This document shows positions 22,029 through 30,575 of a DNA stretch of 64,000 nt, piece by piece; positions within the stretch are counted from its first letter, which is position 1; the number at the start of each line of letters is the position of its first letter. Where the stretch lies: contig CAMCMT010000012.1 in assembly GCA_945875915.1 (NCBI GenBank), positions 1 through 64,000 on the forward strand. The letters run 5' to 3'. This stretch comes from Synechococcus sp. UW140. GTDB lineage: Bacteria; Cyanobacteriota; Cyanobacteriia; PCC-6307; Cyanobiaceae. The notes under the pieces are model-generated. The model ran no database searches and was not told the origin of the DNA. It saw only the letters and a list, made by a program, of their open reading frames with translations. A program made the position numbers and the translations under genes.

Positions 22029-22148
22029 TTAGTCTTCAAGGTCCTTGCGGCTGGGGGTGCGGGTGGGATCGCTGGCTAGGAAGCCGAAAACGAAGATCCC
22101 GATAAAGAAGAAAACGACTGAATAAACCGAGATCTTGAGGGCGAGCAT
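22029..22148 (-). CDS. psbI: Photosystem II reaction center protein PsbI
   Basis: A 39-residue single-helix protein, [20 protein letters not shown] then [18 protein letters not shown], which matches PsbI along its whole length. PsbI sits beside D1 and helps early photosystem II assembly and stability. It is oriented like the DUF3769 gene, which begins about 80 bases beyond it. A 6-bp inverted repeat (GACCGG/CCGGTC) lies just after the stop codon. Confidence 0.95.
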   Translation of the reverse strand: MLALKISVYSVVFFFIGIFVFGFLASDPTRTPSRKDLED

Positions 22149-22249
22149 GGTCCGTCCGGCGGGTGACAGGGAGTGACAGGCGCCAGGTGGGCCCTGGGAC
22201 GACCCTGCGGCAGCGGCATCATCCTATGGGGCACAGATGGCGTTGATCG

Positions 22250-25200
22250 ATGCCAGAGGGCCTGGAGGGGGTGGTTCGCCCCTGGATTGAAACGTTTCAG
22301 TCACGGACGGGCCGCGATCTGCAGGCCCGCTGGCGGGCCGTAGGCCCGGGAGGAGATCTGGCGCCGGCGATCGAAAACCCTTGGGCCGCCAGCCAGCGGC
22401 CCGATTGGTTTGCCCGGGGCCTGCTGAGCTGGCCCCGGGGCGGCCAGTGGTTCCACTTGAGCCTGCGGCTGGAGTGCCCGCCCGATTGGCGGCAGCTGGT
22501 CCCCAAGGGGGCCAACCAGGAGGGGGCGCCCCGGGCGCGGTTGGTGCTGCGCTGGTGGGCCGAGGACGTGCTGCTGCAGGTCGATGGCCAGGCGGTCCAT
22601 CGCGGCGACCTCTTCGATTCCGCCTGCCGCTGGCTGCTGCCCGAGCGCTGGTGGCGGGGTGAACCCCTCGACCTCAGCCTCGCCCTGCGCAGCCCCCGCC
22701 ACGACGACGGCGCTCTGGTGGAGAGCCGGTTGGACCTGGAGCCCGCCGACCGCAGCGATCCCGCCGGGTTGCTGGCCGGTACGGCCCTGGAGCTCGTGGC
22801 CCTGAGGGCGGCCAGGGGCCAGGACCTGGTTGCGGCGGCCTCGCTGCAGGCGGCCCTGGCCGGCGCCGATCCCCAGGCGCCTGCTGCGCCAGGGCGGCTC
22901 GGCGCGGCCCTTCAGGCCGTCCAGCCCCAGCAGCGCCAGGGCCAGGGCGGCTTTCACCTGCTGGGCCACGCCCACCTCGATCTGGCCTGGCTCTGGCCAG
23001 TGGCGGACACCTGGCGGGCGGCGGAACGCACCTTCGAGTCGGTGCTCGCTCTGATGGAGCGCCACCCCCAGCTCCATTTCGGCCACTCGACCCCGGCCCT
23101 CTACGCCTGGATCGCCCAGCACCGGCCGGCCCTGTTTGCCCGCATCCGCCAGGCCATGGCCTCGGGCCGCTGGGAGCCGATCAATGGCCCCTGGGTTGAA
23201 TGCGATTGCGTGTTGCTCGCCACGGCCTCGCTGTTGCGCCAGTTCCAGCTGGGCCAGGCCTACAGCCGCGCCACGTTCCCCGAATGGGAGCACGAGCTTT
23301 GCTGGCTGCCCGACAGCTTTGGCTTTAGTGCCGGCCTGCCCGCCGTGGCCCGGGCCACCGGCGTGCGCTGGTTTTGCACCCACAAGCTGGCCTGGAACGC
23401 CACCAACCCCTTCCCCCATCGCCTCTTCCGCTGGCGCAGCCGCTGCGGCGCGGAGGTGCTGGCCTTGACCACGGCGCCGATCGGCACCGGCGGCGACCCG
23501 GTGGCGATGGAGCGCTATCGGCTCGAGTGGCAGGCCAGCACGGGTCTGGATCGGGCCCTCTGGCTCCCGGGCGTGGGCGACCACGGCGGTGGCCCCACCG
23601 CCGAGATGCTCGAGCAGCTGGAGCTCTGGCAGGACCAGCCCCAGGCCAGGCCCCAGCGCCACGGCACCCTGCGCCAGTACCTGGCCGAGCTGGAGCCCCT
23701 GGCAGCGACGCTGCCGGTGTGGCGCGATGAGCTCTACCTGGAGTTGCACCGCGGCTGCGCCACCAGCCGCCCGGATCAAAAGCGCCATAACCGCAGCCTG
23801 GAAAGGCTCCTGCGCGAGGCCGACATCGCCCGGGCCCTGCGGGCCAGCCAGGCTGGTGCAGTGCTCAGGGAGCCGCCCCCAGACTGGCGGCCCCTGCTGT
23901 TCCAACAGTTCCACGACATCCTGCCGGGCACCTCAATTCCGGAGGTGTTCGAGCAGGCCGAACCCCAATGGCGTGCGGCCCGCCGGGCGGCCTCCCGGGG
24001 CCGGGATCGGGACCTGTTGGCCTGGCTTGGGGCCGCCGCTGGCTCCCGAACGCCGGCTCCTGGGCCGGATCAGGGGCCCGAGCCCTGGGCCCTGGTCCAG
24101 CTCCAGCCCCTGGCGGCGGCCCCTTTGACCCTGCGCCTGCCTACCGGCCAATGGACCCTGGCAGGCCAGCGCCTGTTGGGCCAGCCGGCCCCGGGGGGCG
24201 GCCAATGGCTGCAAGTGCCCCTGCCCGCCGGGATCAGCCACCTGCCCTTGCAGCGGCAGCTCCTGCCAGCTGCCGCTGCAAGGGTTGCCCAGGCTGGATC
24301 GTCCCCCATGCCCGTGCAGCACCCGGTGAGCCTGGTGGCGGAGCCCGCAGCGGTGGCCGACGATCTCGAGGGTGGGGCCGTTGCCCAGGGTGGCCGCTGG
24401 CGCCTCAGCAATGGCTTGGTGACCGCCCTGGTGGGGCCCGCTGGCGTGGAGCAGCTTTGGGGGATCGATGGTCTAGCCCATTTGGCGGCGCCCCTGCAGT
24501 GGTGCCGTTGGGCCGACCGGGGCGAGTTCTGGGATGCCTGGGACCTGGCCGCCAACTACCGCAGCCAGCCCTTGCCCCTGCGCTGGGATGGGACGCCTGA
24601 GCTGGCTGAAACCGGCCCCCTCTGCGGACGGCTCGTTTGGCGGGGACTGTGTGGGTGCTCGCCGTTGCGCCTCGATGTGGTGCTCAGAGCTGCCAGCCCC
24701 TACCTGGAACTCACCCTGGCGGTGGATTGGCGCCAGGTGCATGAACTGTTGCGCCTCGAGCTGCCCTTGGCCCAGCCGGCGCTGCGCCTGGCCGCTGACA
24801 CCAGCGGCGGCGTGATCGAGCGGCCGGCGGAGGCTGTCACGGCCCGGGAGCGCAGCCGTTGGGAGGTGCCGGTGATCAGCTGGCTGGCGGCCGAGGCGGC
24901 CGGTTCGGGCCTGGCGGTGCTGCTGGATGGGCCCCAGGGGGTGTCCGGTACGCCGCAGCGTCTAGGGGTGTCGCTGCTGCGGGCACCCACCTGGCCCGAT
25001 CCCGGCGCCGACAACGGACCCCAGCGCCTGCGCCTGGCCCTGATGCCCTGTGCGGGGGGCTGGCGCCAGGCCGGTGCGGCCGAGCAGGCCGTGCGCTTCC
25101 GTGAACCGCCGTGGCTGCGGCCCCTGGGCCCGGGCGGCGCCCAAGTGTTTCAGGCTGGTTCCGAGTTGGCAGGCGAGGGGCCGCTCCAGTCGCCGCCAGG

Positions 25201-25507
25201 ACCGACCCTGGGCCTGGGCGCTCCCCACCTGCGCCTGATCGGCCTGCGCTGCTTGCCTTTCCAAGGCGGCAAACAGGTCCTGGCCGCTGCTTTGCCGGCT
25301 GATTCAGCCGAATTGGCGCTGACCGTTCAAAACCTCAGCCCCCTGCGCCAGAGGTTGGACCTGGGCCCCGGCTGGCAGCTGCTGGGCCGGATCGATGGTC
25401 TTGATCAGCCACTCCCCCCGGCGCCCGAAGTCTTGGATCGGCTGGCCGAGATGGCGGTTGTGCGGCCTTGGCAACTGGCCAGCTATCGGATCAGGCGCCG
25501 GGCCTGA
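22250..25507 (+). CDS. Glycoside hydrolase family 38 alpha-mannosidase
   Basis: A 1085-residue protein with no signal peptide. Residues 1-200 form an accessory beta domain. The GH38 catalytic core starts with HAHLDLAWLWP near 240-250 (zinc-binding His and Asp), continues with PINGPWVECDC near 310-320 and WLPDSFGFS near 352-360, and includes GVGDHGGGPT near 441-450. The C-terminal half (~600-1085) is the beta-rich GH38 C-terminal region. It would release alpha-linked mannose, perhaps from stored or recycled glycans; the substrate is unknown. It sits between psbI and psbN/psbH, which is odd company. Confidence 0.9.
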   Translation: MPEGLEGVVRPWIETFQSRTGRDLQARWRAVGPGGDLAPAIENPWAASQRPDWFARGLLSWPRGGQWFHLSLRLECPPDWRQLVPKGANQEGAPRARLVLRWWAEDVLLQVDGQAVHRGDLFDSACRWLLPERWWRGEPLDLSLALRSPRHDDGALVESRLDLEPADRSDPAGLLAGTALELVALRAARGQDLVAAASLQAALAGADPQAPAAPGRLGAALQAVQPQQRQGQGGFHLLGHAHLDLAWLWPVADTWRAAERTFESVLALMERHPQLHFGHSTPALYAWIAQHRPALFARIRQAMASGRWEPINGPWVECDCVLLATASLLRQFQLGQAYSRATFPEWEHELCWLPDSFGFSAGLPAVARATGVRWFCTHKLAWNATNPFPHRLFRWRSRCGAEVLALTTAPIGTGGDPVAMERYRLEWQASTGLDRALWLPGVGDHGGGPTAEMLEQLELWQDQPQARPQRHGTLRQYLAELEPLAATLPVWRDELYLELHRGCATSRPDQKRHNRSLERLLREADIARALRASQAGAVLREPPPDWRPLLFQQFHDILPGTSIPEVFEQAEPQWRAARRAASRGRDRDLLAWLGAAAGSRTPAPGPDQGPEPWALVQLQPLAAAPLTLRLPTGQWTLAGQRLLGQPAPGGGQWLQVPLPAGISHLPLQRQLLPAAAARVAQAGSSPMPVQHPVSLVAEPAAVADDLEGGAVAQGGRWRLSNGLVTALVGPAGVEQLWGIDGLAHLAAPLQWCRWADRGEFWDAWDLAANYRSQPLPLRWDGTPELAETGPLCGRLVWRGLCGCSPLRLDVVLRAASPYLELTLAVDWRQVHELLRLELPLAQPALRLAADTSGGVIERPAEAVTARERSRWEVPVISWLAAEAAGSGLAVLLDGPQGVSGTPQRLGVSLLRAPTWPDPGADNGPQRLRLALMPCAGGWRQAGAAEQAVRFREPPWLRPLGPGGAQVFQAGSELAGEGPLQSPPGPTLGLGAPHLRLIGLRCLPFQGGKQVLAAALPADSAELALTVQNLSPLRQRLDLGPGWQLLGRIDGLDQPLPPAPEVLDRLAEMAVVRPWQLASYRIRRRA

Positions 25508-25574
25508 GGGCTTCGACCGGGCCTAGCCCTCGGGAGCGCTGATCGCTTGGTGGGGTTGACCCCCAGGCTTGGGC

Positions 25575-25718
25575 TCAATCCTCGTGCTCGTCGAAGGGAT
25601 CGGTGAGTTGCTTGGAAGGGGGCCCAAAGGCCGTGTAAATGCCGAACCCGGTGAGCGACAGCAGCACCGCCAGCACGGTCAGGGCCACGGAGAGGGCGGG
25701 AGATGAGGTGCTTTCCAT
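25575..25718 (-). CDS. psbN: PsbN protein
   Basis: A 47-residue single-span membrane protein, [20 protein letters not shown] then [26 protein letters not shown], matching PsbN. PsbN is needed for assembly and repair of photosystem II but is not a stable subunit. The frame is open to 25820, but ATG 25718 gives the standard protein. It faces away from psbH, the conserved arrangement in cyanobacteria and chloroplasts. Confidence 0.95.
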   Translation of the reverse strand: MESTSSPALSVALTVLAVLLSLTGFGIYTAFGPPSKQLTDPFDEHED

Positions 25719-25867
25719 GGGCGCTGGGGCTGGGGTGGTGGCGAAGCCGGCCGGAAGGGGCGTTCGGGGCCCGCTTCCATCACAACTCTCGACAGCTGGG
25801 CTCGGTTGGGGCCGCAGCACCCTTAAAGTAACCAGACTGATCCCATGCCAGAGAGGAGCGAGACGTC
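25719..25867. promoter_or_regulatory. Shared psbN/psbH upstream region
   Basis: These 149 bases separate divergent psbN and psbH and must hold both promoters. TAAAGT at 25824-25829 is a possible psbH -10 element without a good -35. AGGAG at 25854-25858, nine bases before the psbH ATG, is a clear ribosome-binding site. No other motif stands out. Confidence 0.4.
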
Positions 25868-26068
25868 ATGGCCCAACGCACCCGCCTTGGAGACCTTTTG
25901 CGTCCCCTCAATTCTGAATACGGCAAGGTTGTGCCGGGTTGGGGAACCACTCCGGTCATGGGAGTTTTTATGGTTCTCTTCCTTGTCTTCCTGCTGGTGA
26001 TTCTGCAGCTCTATAACAAGTCGCTGCTTCTCGACGGCATCACCGTCAACTGGAACGGCGCCGGCTGA
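25868..26068 (+). CDS. psbH: Photosystem II protein PsbH
   Basis: A 66-residue photosystem II subunit with one transmembrane helix at about residues 28-50, preceded by [20 protein letters not shown] and followed by [15 protein letters not shown]. The sequence matches cyanobacterial PsbH throughout, lacking the phosphorylated N-terminal extension of plants. PsbH stabilises the QB side of photosystem II and helps bind CP47. A strong AGGAG precedes the start. tatA follows about 120 bases downstream. Confidence 0.97.
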   Translation: MAQRTRLGDLLRPLNSEYGKVVPGWGTTPVMGVFMVLFLVFLLVILQLYNKSLLLDGITVNWNGAG

Positions 26069-26185
26069 GTGCTGGCCCCCTAAATCGGTCCCTAATCCGG
26101 ATGCCATGCCCGCCTAGACCTTTGGTTGTTTGACCAATGGCCTGGGCGGGTTAATGCTGGATCCACCCATCGGTGCTTTGAAACG

Positions 26186-26569
26186 ATGAATATCTTTGGA
26201 ATCGGCCTGCCGGAAATGGCCGTGATCGCGGCCATCGGCCTGCTCGTATTTGGCCCCAAGCGCTTGCCAGAGCTGGGCAAGACCCTGGGCAAGACCCTCA
26301 AGGGCTTCCAGTCCGCCTCCAGCCAGTTCGAGCAGGAATTCCGCAAGGCGGTGGACACCGTTTCCAATGACACGGTCTCCGTGGCCGCTGTTTCCCCTGA
26401 AGAGGTTTCCTCGGCAGCCGTTTCCCCGGCAGCCGTGTCAACCGAACCTCTGGCTGCCAGCCAGGTGAGTTCAGCGGGCCATGGGGTTTCGGACCTGGTC
26501 ACCGAAAAGCCCGCCGCGGCCCCAGCCTCGCCGGTGGCTTCGAGCGCTAGCGATAGTCCAACGCCCTAG
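26186..26569 (+). CDS. tatA: Sec-independent translocase subunit TatA/TatE
   Basis: TatA forms the pore-forming or membrane-thinning part of the twin-arginine translocase for folded proteins. The 127-residue product has the short helix FGIGLPEMAVIAAIGLLVFG, the hinge GPKRLPELGKTLGKTLKGFQ and an amphipathic helix, followed by a Ser/Val/Ala-rich tail. The frame is open from 26126, but ATG 26186 gives the normal family start. The stop codon lies inside a run of 13-base tandem repeats. The order psbH-tatA-pth is typical of picocyanobacteria. Confidence 0.95.
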   Translation: MNIFGIGLPEMAVIAAIGLLVFGPKRLPELGKTLGKTLKGFQSASSQFEQEFRKAVDTVSNDTVSVAAVSPEEVSSAAVSPAAVSTEPLAASQVSSAGHGVSDLVTEKPAAAPASPVASSASDSPTP

Positions 26570-26602
26570 TCCAGCGCCCTAGTTCAGCGGCCTAGTCCAG
26601 TG
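26551..26602 (+). repeat. Four 13-base tandem repeats spanning the tatA stop codon
   Basis: Four adjacent 13-mers start at 26551, 26564, 26577 and 26590: CGATAGTCCAACG, CCCTAGTCCAGCG, CCCTAGTTCAGCG and GCCTAGTCCAGTG. The second holds the tatA stop codon. Because 13 is not a multiple of three, each copy places a TAG in a different frame, so all forward frames are closed within 40 bases. Confidence 0.75.
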
Positions 26603-26724
26603 GCGACGCTGGTTTTGCAGCTGGCGGCGGCGCAATCACTGGGGCGGCCATGCCCCTGGTGTTCCGGTGAGTCAGCCCCTGTTCGGGATCCGGCCCCCTG
26701 TTGTTGATCGTTTTTGCTTGCCCG

Positions 26725-27429
26725 ATGATAGCCTCGCCCGCCGGGTCCCTGCAGTTGCTGGTCGGCCTGGGCAACCCCGGCGACAAGTACGCCGGGACCC
26801 GCCATAACGTCGGTTTCATGGCCCTGGAGCGGCTGGCGGCCGCCGCTGGGGTGCTGTTCAAACACCAGGCCAAGGTGCATGGCCTCTTCTGTGAAGTCGG
26901 GCAGGGGGCCAGCCGGCTGCGGTTGCTGATGCCCCAGACCTTCATGAACGACAGCGGTCGCTCGATCCGGGCCGCCCTCGATTGGTACGGTTTGGCGCCA
27001 GGCCAGCTGCTGCTGCTGGTCGATGACATGGACCTGCCCCTGGGCCGGTTGCGGCTGCGCGCCTCTGGCGGTGCCGGTGGTCACAACGGTCTGCGCAGCA
27101 CGATCGACCACCTGGGGGGCCAGGACTTTGCCCGGCTGCGCATCGGCATCGGCGCCCCCTCGGCGAATCCGGTGGAGCGTAAGGAGCGCACCATTTCCCA
27201 TGTGCTCGGCCGCTTCCAGGCTGCGGAGCAGCCGATTCTGGCTGAGGTGCTGGCTGAGGTGATCTCCGGGATTGACCTGATTCATCGCCTCGGCCTGGAG
27301 AGGGCCGCCAACCGGCTGAACAGTTTTGGGGCCCCCTCTGCCGCCAAACTGGTTGATGCTGGCGCTCTGGCCAAACCCCAAGCCAGTTCTGCAGCCAGTT
27401 CGCCCGCCCCGAGCCGCCCGTCCCCTTGA
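26725..27429 (+). CDS. pth: Peptidyl-tRNA hydrolase
   Basis: Pth frees tRNA from peptidyl-tRNA released by stalled ribosomes. The 234-residue product has LLVGLGNPGDKYAGTRHNVG with the catalytic histidine in the TRHNVGF segment, LLMPQTFMNDSG, LLLVDDMDLPLGRLRLR, and GGAGGHNGLRSTIDHLG. The C-terminal ~45 residues are an Ala/Pro/Ser-rich tail beyond the usual ~195-residue enzyme. ATG 26725 is preferred over TTG codons at 26701-26706. The stop codon overlaps the next start by four bases. Confidence 0.95.
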   Translation: MIASPAGSLQLLVGLGNPGDKYAGTRHNVGFMALERLAAAAGVLFKHQAKVHGLFCEVGQGASRLRLLMPQTFMNDSGRSIRAALDWYGLAPGQLLLLVDDMDLPLGRLRLRASGGAGGHNGLRSTIDHLGGQDFARLRIGIGAPSANPVERKERTISHVLGRFQAAEQPILAEVLAEVISGIDLIHRLGLERAANRLNSFGAPSAAKLVDAGALAKPQASSAASSPAPSRPSP

Positions 27430-27683
27430 GTCGCCTGCCTACTACCACCGCCCAGCTGCGGGTGCTGCACCAGAGCTTCAGCAGCAAGCTGCTGGAAGGG
27501 GAGGTGGCCGCCGGTAGCTTCCGCTGGACCTTCCGCTGGGCCTTCGATCGCGGCGAACTGACGGTGGAGCCCTCCCTGGGCCGGGCCCTGATCCAGGACG
27601 CCCTGCTGCGCTTCCTGCTCAAGGCCGATTACCAGCTCGAGCCTGGCGGCGACTACGTCTTCACCGTTCGCGCCAAGGTTTAG
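27426..27683 (+). CDS. DUF3146 family protein
   Basis: An 85-residue soluble protein that I recognise as DUF3146, a cyanobacterial family of unknown function. Supporting blocks are LHQSFSSKLLEGEVAAGSFR, ELTVEPSLGRALIQDALLRF and DYQLEPGGDYVFTVRA. The start codon is TTG, sharing four bases (TTGA) with the end of pth, so translation is probably coupled. No metal- or nucleotide-binding motif is visible. It converges on the YqgF-like gene 34 bases away. Confidence 0.82.
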   Translation: MSRLPTTTAQLRVLHQSFSSKLLEGEVAAGSFRWTFRWAFDRGELTVEPSLGRALIQDALLRFLLKADYQLEPGGDYVFTVRAKV

Positions 27684-27717
27684 GCACCAGGCCCTGCGCT
27701 TGCCAGCCAAGACGACG

Positions 27718-28260
27718 TCAGGCCTGGCTCCAGGGCGTGTCGCTTTGGCCCTGGGCCAGCCGGCGGGGGACAGTGCGGCCCAGGTGCCGTTCCAGCAGGA
27801 GCTGGGCGACCACGTCATCCCAGTCCCGGGGCGGTTGGCGCAGGCCCCTGGGCAGCAGGCGTCGCCAGCCCTGGGTAGGTTCCAGCTGCCAGTAGCGCTG
27901 TCGCGCCGCCAGGGTGGTGCCCGCTTCCGGCACCACAATCAGCGGTGCGATCGGGGTGAGCCATTGGCGCCAGGGGCCACTGCCGGTGCCGTTGCCAAGG
28001 AGAACGGCCACCAGGGGGGAGTTCTGCTCCTGCCACTGGCGCAGCTGGGCCAGGGCCCGCTGCGGCGGCAGCACGGCGGCATACAGGATCGCTCTGGCCT
28101 GGTCGTCGCTGATAACGAGGCCACATTTGCTGCGGCCCGGATCGATCGCCGCCAGGGGACCGGAGGGTGGTGAGCTGGCCCCAACCCCTGGGGCCTCGCT
28201 CCTGGCCTGGGCCCTGGCTTTGCCCAGGTGCTTTGGGGCTTGGCCGTCTGGGCCGCTCAA
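27718..28260 (-). CDS. YqgF/RuvX-like RNase H-fold protein
   Basis: A 180-residue protein whose central segment GPLAAIDPGRSKCGLVISDD matches the first strand of the YqgF/Holliday-junction-resolvase-like fold, with the catalytic Asp in AIDPG. A later VAVLLGNGTGS and the aspartates in RDWDDVVAQLLLERHLG fit the same fold. The first ~35 residues are a variable extension. The family includes 16S rRNA-processing nucleases and suspected resolvases; which function applies is unclear. Its start overlaps the end of the DUF3084 gene by four bases, so the two are coupled. Confidence 0.75.
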   Translation of the reverse strand: MSGPDGQAPKHLGKARAQARSEAPGVGASSPPSGPLAAIDPGRSKCGLVISDDQARAILYAAVLPPQRALAQLRQWQEQNSPLVAVLLGNGTGSGPWRQWLTPIAPLIVVPEAGTTLAARQRYWQLEPTQGWRRLLPRGLRQPPRDWDDVVAQLLLERHLGRTVPRRLAQGQSDTPWSQA

Positions 28261-29480
28261 GGCTGGTTGCGGCCGGCCCCTGCAGCGGCCTGGCCATTGC
28301 CAGGCGCTGGCTGCCAGCGAATGTCCACGACCAGGGGATCGGCAATGTCGCTATCCCTTTGGGAGAAGGATTCAAGCCGCAACGTTTGGCCGCTAGGCCG
28401 CTCACTGAAAAGTTTGATCAGCCGGGGCAAGCTGCCAAGGTCGTAGTCCACTTGAACCGCGAGGGACCCCTGGCTTTGGGCCCGGGAAAATGTGGAGACC
28501 AGGAGCTGGGTGAGCCTGTTCTGAACCTCCTGGGGACTACGTTCATCGGCCCCGAGTATGGCGCTGGCCATCTGTTCGCCCTGACGCACGACCAGACGGT
28601 TGGCTCGCACATCCACGAAGGCGCGTACATAGTTTTCGCCCAGCAGCACGTTGCCGGCAGAAAGGATGCTCACCACCCAGGATCCTGGCTTGGTGATGGC
28701 ATTTTCCAGCTTGCTGATGTCACTAGGGCGCACCTGAAGCATCTCTCGCTTCGGGCTCTGGCCAGGCAAGACCAAGATCGAGGCCACCTCATTGGCTTTA
28801 TTCAGCAGGGCCTGGATCACCTCCCTGCTTTGGGAAGGGTTTTGCAACGTCACCTTGTCGATCCAAAGGGGCTGGCCACTTCTGATCGCTACATCGCCTC
28901 GGCGCAGGGCCCAAAGGGTGGTTTCCTGTTCCTTGAGTTGCTTCCGCGCCGCAACGATCCGACCCTTCACCTGAGCGAGTTCCTGCTGGTTGCGCTGGAT
29001 GTCGGCGTCCTTGGCGCGGATGTCGCGGTTGAGCTGGTCCCGTTGCTGTTCGAGGGCCAGGCGCTGCTGCATCAGCGGACCCAGGGCGGCCCTTAGGGAG
29101 CGGGCCTGGCGTTTGGCTTCGGCCAGGAGTTGGCGCGCCTGTTTGCGACCCTTCTCCGCCTGCAGCAGGTCGCTGTGGCTGCGCTTGAGCTCCGCCTGGC
29201 TGCGGCTCAAGCTCGTGCGGCTGTCGCGCAGGCGATGCTCGATGCGATCGAGCTCGAACAGGCCCACCCGCAGCTGCTGGCTCACCAGCAACATCAGCCC
29301 CAGGGATAGGGCGCTGATCAGGCTGCCGGTCAACACCGTGATCAACACGGCCGTTTTGCGGGGCCGCAGGTTGAACAGGCTCAGCCGCGACTTGCCGACC
29401 AGGCTGCCGAGCCGGTCGCCCAGGGTGGAGAGCACACCACCGAGCACCAGCAACGCCAGGATCAGGAGCCAGCCAGTCAC
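28257..29480 (-). CDS. DUF3084 family membrane coiled-coil protein
   Basis: A 407-residue protein with two N-terminal helices (residues ~3-17 and ~44-67), a long coiled coil (~75-190, e.g. LRDSRTSLSRSQAELKRSHS) and a C-terminal mixed domain (~200-395) with SWVVSILSAGNVLLGENYVR and QVDYDLGSLPRLIKLFSE. This layout matches DUF3084 of cyanobacteria, whose function is unknown. It would be anchored in the cytoplasmic membrane with the coiled coil on one side. It shares ATGA with the YqgF-like gene and lies downstream of ntcA on the same strand. Confidence 0.83.
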   Translation of the reverse strand: MTGWLLILALLVLGGVLSTLGDRLGSLVGKSRLSLFNLRPRKTAVLITVLTGSLISALSLGLMLLVSQQLRVGLFELDRIEHRLRDSRTSLSRSQAELKRSHSDLLQAEKGRKQARQLLAEAKRQARSLRAALGPLMQQRLALEQQRDQLNRDIRAKDADIQRNQQELAQVKGRIVAARKQLKEQETTLWALRRGDVAIRSGQPLWIDKVTLQNPSQSREVIQALLNKANEVASILVLPGQSPKREMLQVRPSDISKLENAITKPGSWVVSILSAGNVLLGENYVRAFVDVRANRLVVRQGEQMASAILGADERSPQEVQNRLTQLLVSTFSRAQSQGSLAVQVDYDLGSLPRLIKLFSERPSGQTLRLESFSQRDSDIADPLVVDIRWQPAPGNGQAAAGAGRNQP

Positions 29481-29566
29481 GGGAGGGGGCGGGGAGAGCC
29501 AGTATCAACCGCCGGGGGCGGGGCGGCGCTGAATCGGGTCACGCCTAGCTGAAATCTGGCGATGAC

Positions 29567-29626
29567 GGCCATCGATCAGCCGAGGGATCAGCCGAGGGAT
29601 TTGCAGAGAGATCAGCCCTGGGATCA
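29567..29626 (-). repeat. Five 12-base tandem repeats beginning at the ntcA stop codon
   Basis: Read on the minus strand, five consecutive 12-mers are TGATCCCAGGGC, TGATCTCTCTGC, AAATCCCTCGGC, TGATCCCTCGGC and TGATCGATGGCC. The first TGA is the ntcA stop codon. Because 12 is a multiple of three, later TGAs fall in the same frame and act as backup stops. The opposite strand shows it as repeated GCCGAGGGATCA units. Confidence 0.8.
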
Positions 29627-30361
29627 ACTGAACCGTTTGGCTAGCGCCAGAGGGTCAAATACGGTGATTTTCTTGCGGTCGATCTGGACCAGGCCGGCAT
29701 TGCGCAGGTCGCCGAGCAGGCGGGTGATCGTCACCCGGGTGGAGCCTATCGCCTCAGCGATCGCCTGGTGGGAGAGGCGCAGGTCGATGGTGATGCCTTC
29801 ACCGCCGGGCACGCCGAAGTCGCGGCAGAGCACCAGCAGGAAGCTCACCAGCCGGGAGGACATATCCCGGTGGGTGAGGGTTTCGATCATGGTTTCGGTT
29901 TGGAGGATGCGGGAGGACAGGCCCTGCAGCATCAGCAGCCCCACGGCGGCGTCCTGTTCGATTGCCCGTTTGACCGAGGTCGCTGGGGCCGTGACCATCT
30001 CCACCCGGGTGAAGGCCACAGCGTGATAAAAGCGGTCTGAGCGCTGGCCAGTGAGCAGGGACAGCACCCCGAACAGGCTGTTTTCGCGCAGCAGGGCCAC
30101 GGTGATTTCCTCGCCTGATTCATACACCCGCGACAGGCGCACGGCGCCACGCCGCAGCAGGTAAACCTTTTCGGCGGGATCGCCTGGAAAGAAGATCGTT
30201 TTGCCCCTCTCCACCGTTTCGATGGTGCTGCCAGCTAGGCCGCGCATGACCTCTAGCAGGTTGGCGCTGGTCGCCGGCGCGGCCAGCGCTGCGGTCGGTA
30301 GGGACTGGCCCCCAGACGCAGGGCCGGAATAGCGGCTGAAGCCGGCGTTGGCGCCAACCAT
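29624..30361 (-). CDS. ntcA: Global nitrogen regulator NtcA
   Basis: NtcA is the CRP-family regulator of nitrogen genes in cyanobacteria, activated by 2-oxoglutarate and PipX. The 245-residue product has a cyclic-nucleotide-type effector domain ([40 protein letters not shown]), a dimer helix and a C-terminal helix-turn-helix, [20 protein letters not shown]. The first ~30 residues ([16 protein letters not shown]) are an extension. The open frame reaches 30565, but ATG 30361 gives a normal-sized protein. The stop codon sits in a tandem repeat. The amt-PII operon in this window is a likely target. Confidence 0.96.
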   Translation of the reverse strand: MVGANAGFSRYSGPASGGQSLPTAALAAPATSANLLEVMRGLAGSTIETVERGKTIFFPGDPAEKVYLLRRGAVRLSRVYESGEEITVALLRENSLFGVLSLLTGQRSDRFYHAVAFTRVEMVTAPATSVKRAIEQDAAVGLLMLQGLSSRILQTETMIETLTHRDMSSRLVSFLLVLCRDFGVPGGEGITIDLRLSHQAIAEAIGSTRVTITRLLGDLRNAGLVQIDRKKITVFDPLALAKRFS

Positions 30362-30386
30362 TCCTACGGTTCTAGATGGGGCGACC

Positions 30387-30575
30387 CTAAAGATCGCCCA
30401 GGGCCCGCCTTGTAGCCATCGACACCAATGACACGCCGGCGCTGACGTTGCGCTGCGCTCCCATCGCCGCGGCGACCTGCTCGGCCGGCGTTCGGCTGGC
30501 CTGGTCCAGCTTCTGGCCCAGCGAAGGCCAGGATCCGGTCCAGAGCTGAAGAAGCAGTGGTGCAAATGTTCGCAC
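30387..30575 (-). CDS. Hypothetical 62-residue protein upstream of ntcA
   Basis: A short frame from a GTG start ends 25 bases before ntcA on the same strand. It reads [20 protein letters not shown], then [20 protein letters not shown] and [14 protein letters not shown], which looks helical and protein-like rather than a shadow of another frame. I do not recognise a family. It could be the first gene of an ntcA transcript or merely open sequence in the leader. The frame stays open to 30632, but that part is low-complexity. Confidence 0.45.
   Translation of the reverse strand: MRTFAPLLLQLWTGSWPSLGQKLDQASRTPAEQVAAAMGAQRNVSAGVSLVSMATRRALGDL

Noticed and set aside
22301-23914. 537-codon minus-strand frame opposite the GH38 gene
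   Set aside because: The plus-strand frame carries all GH38 motifs; this frame shows none of any family.
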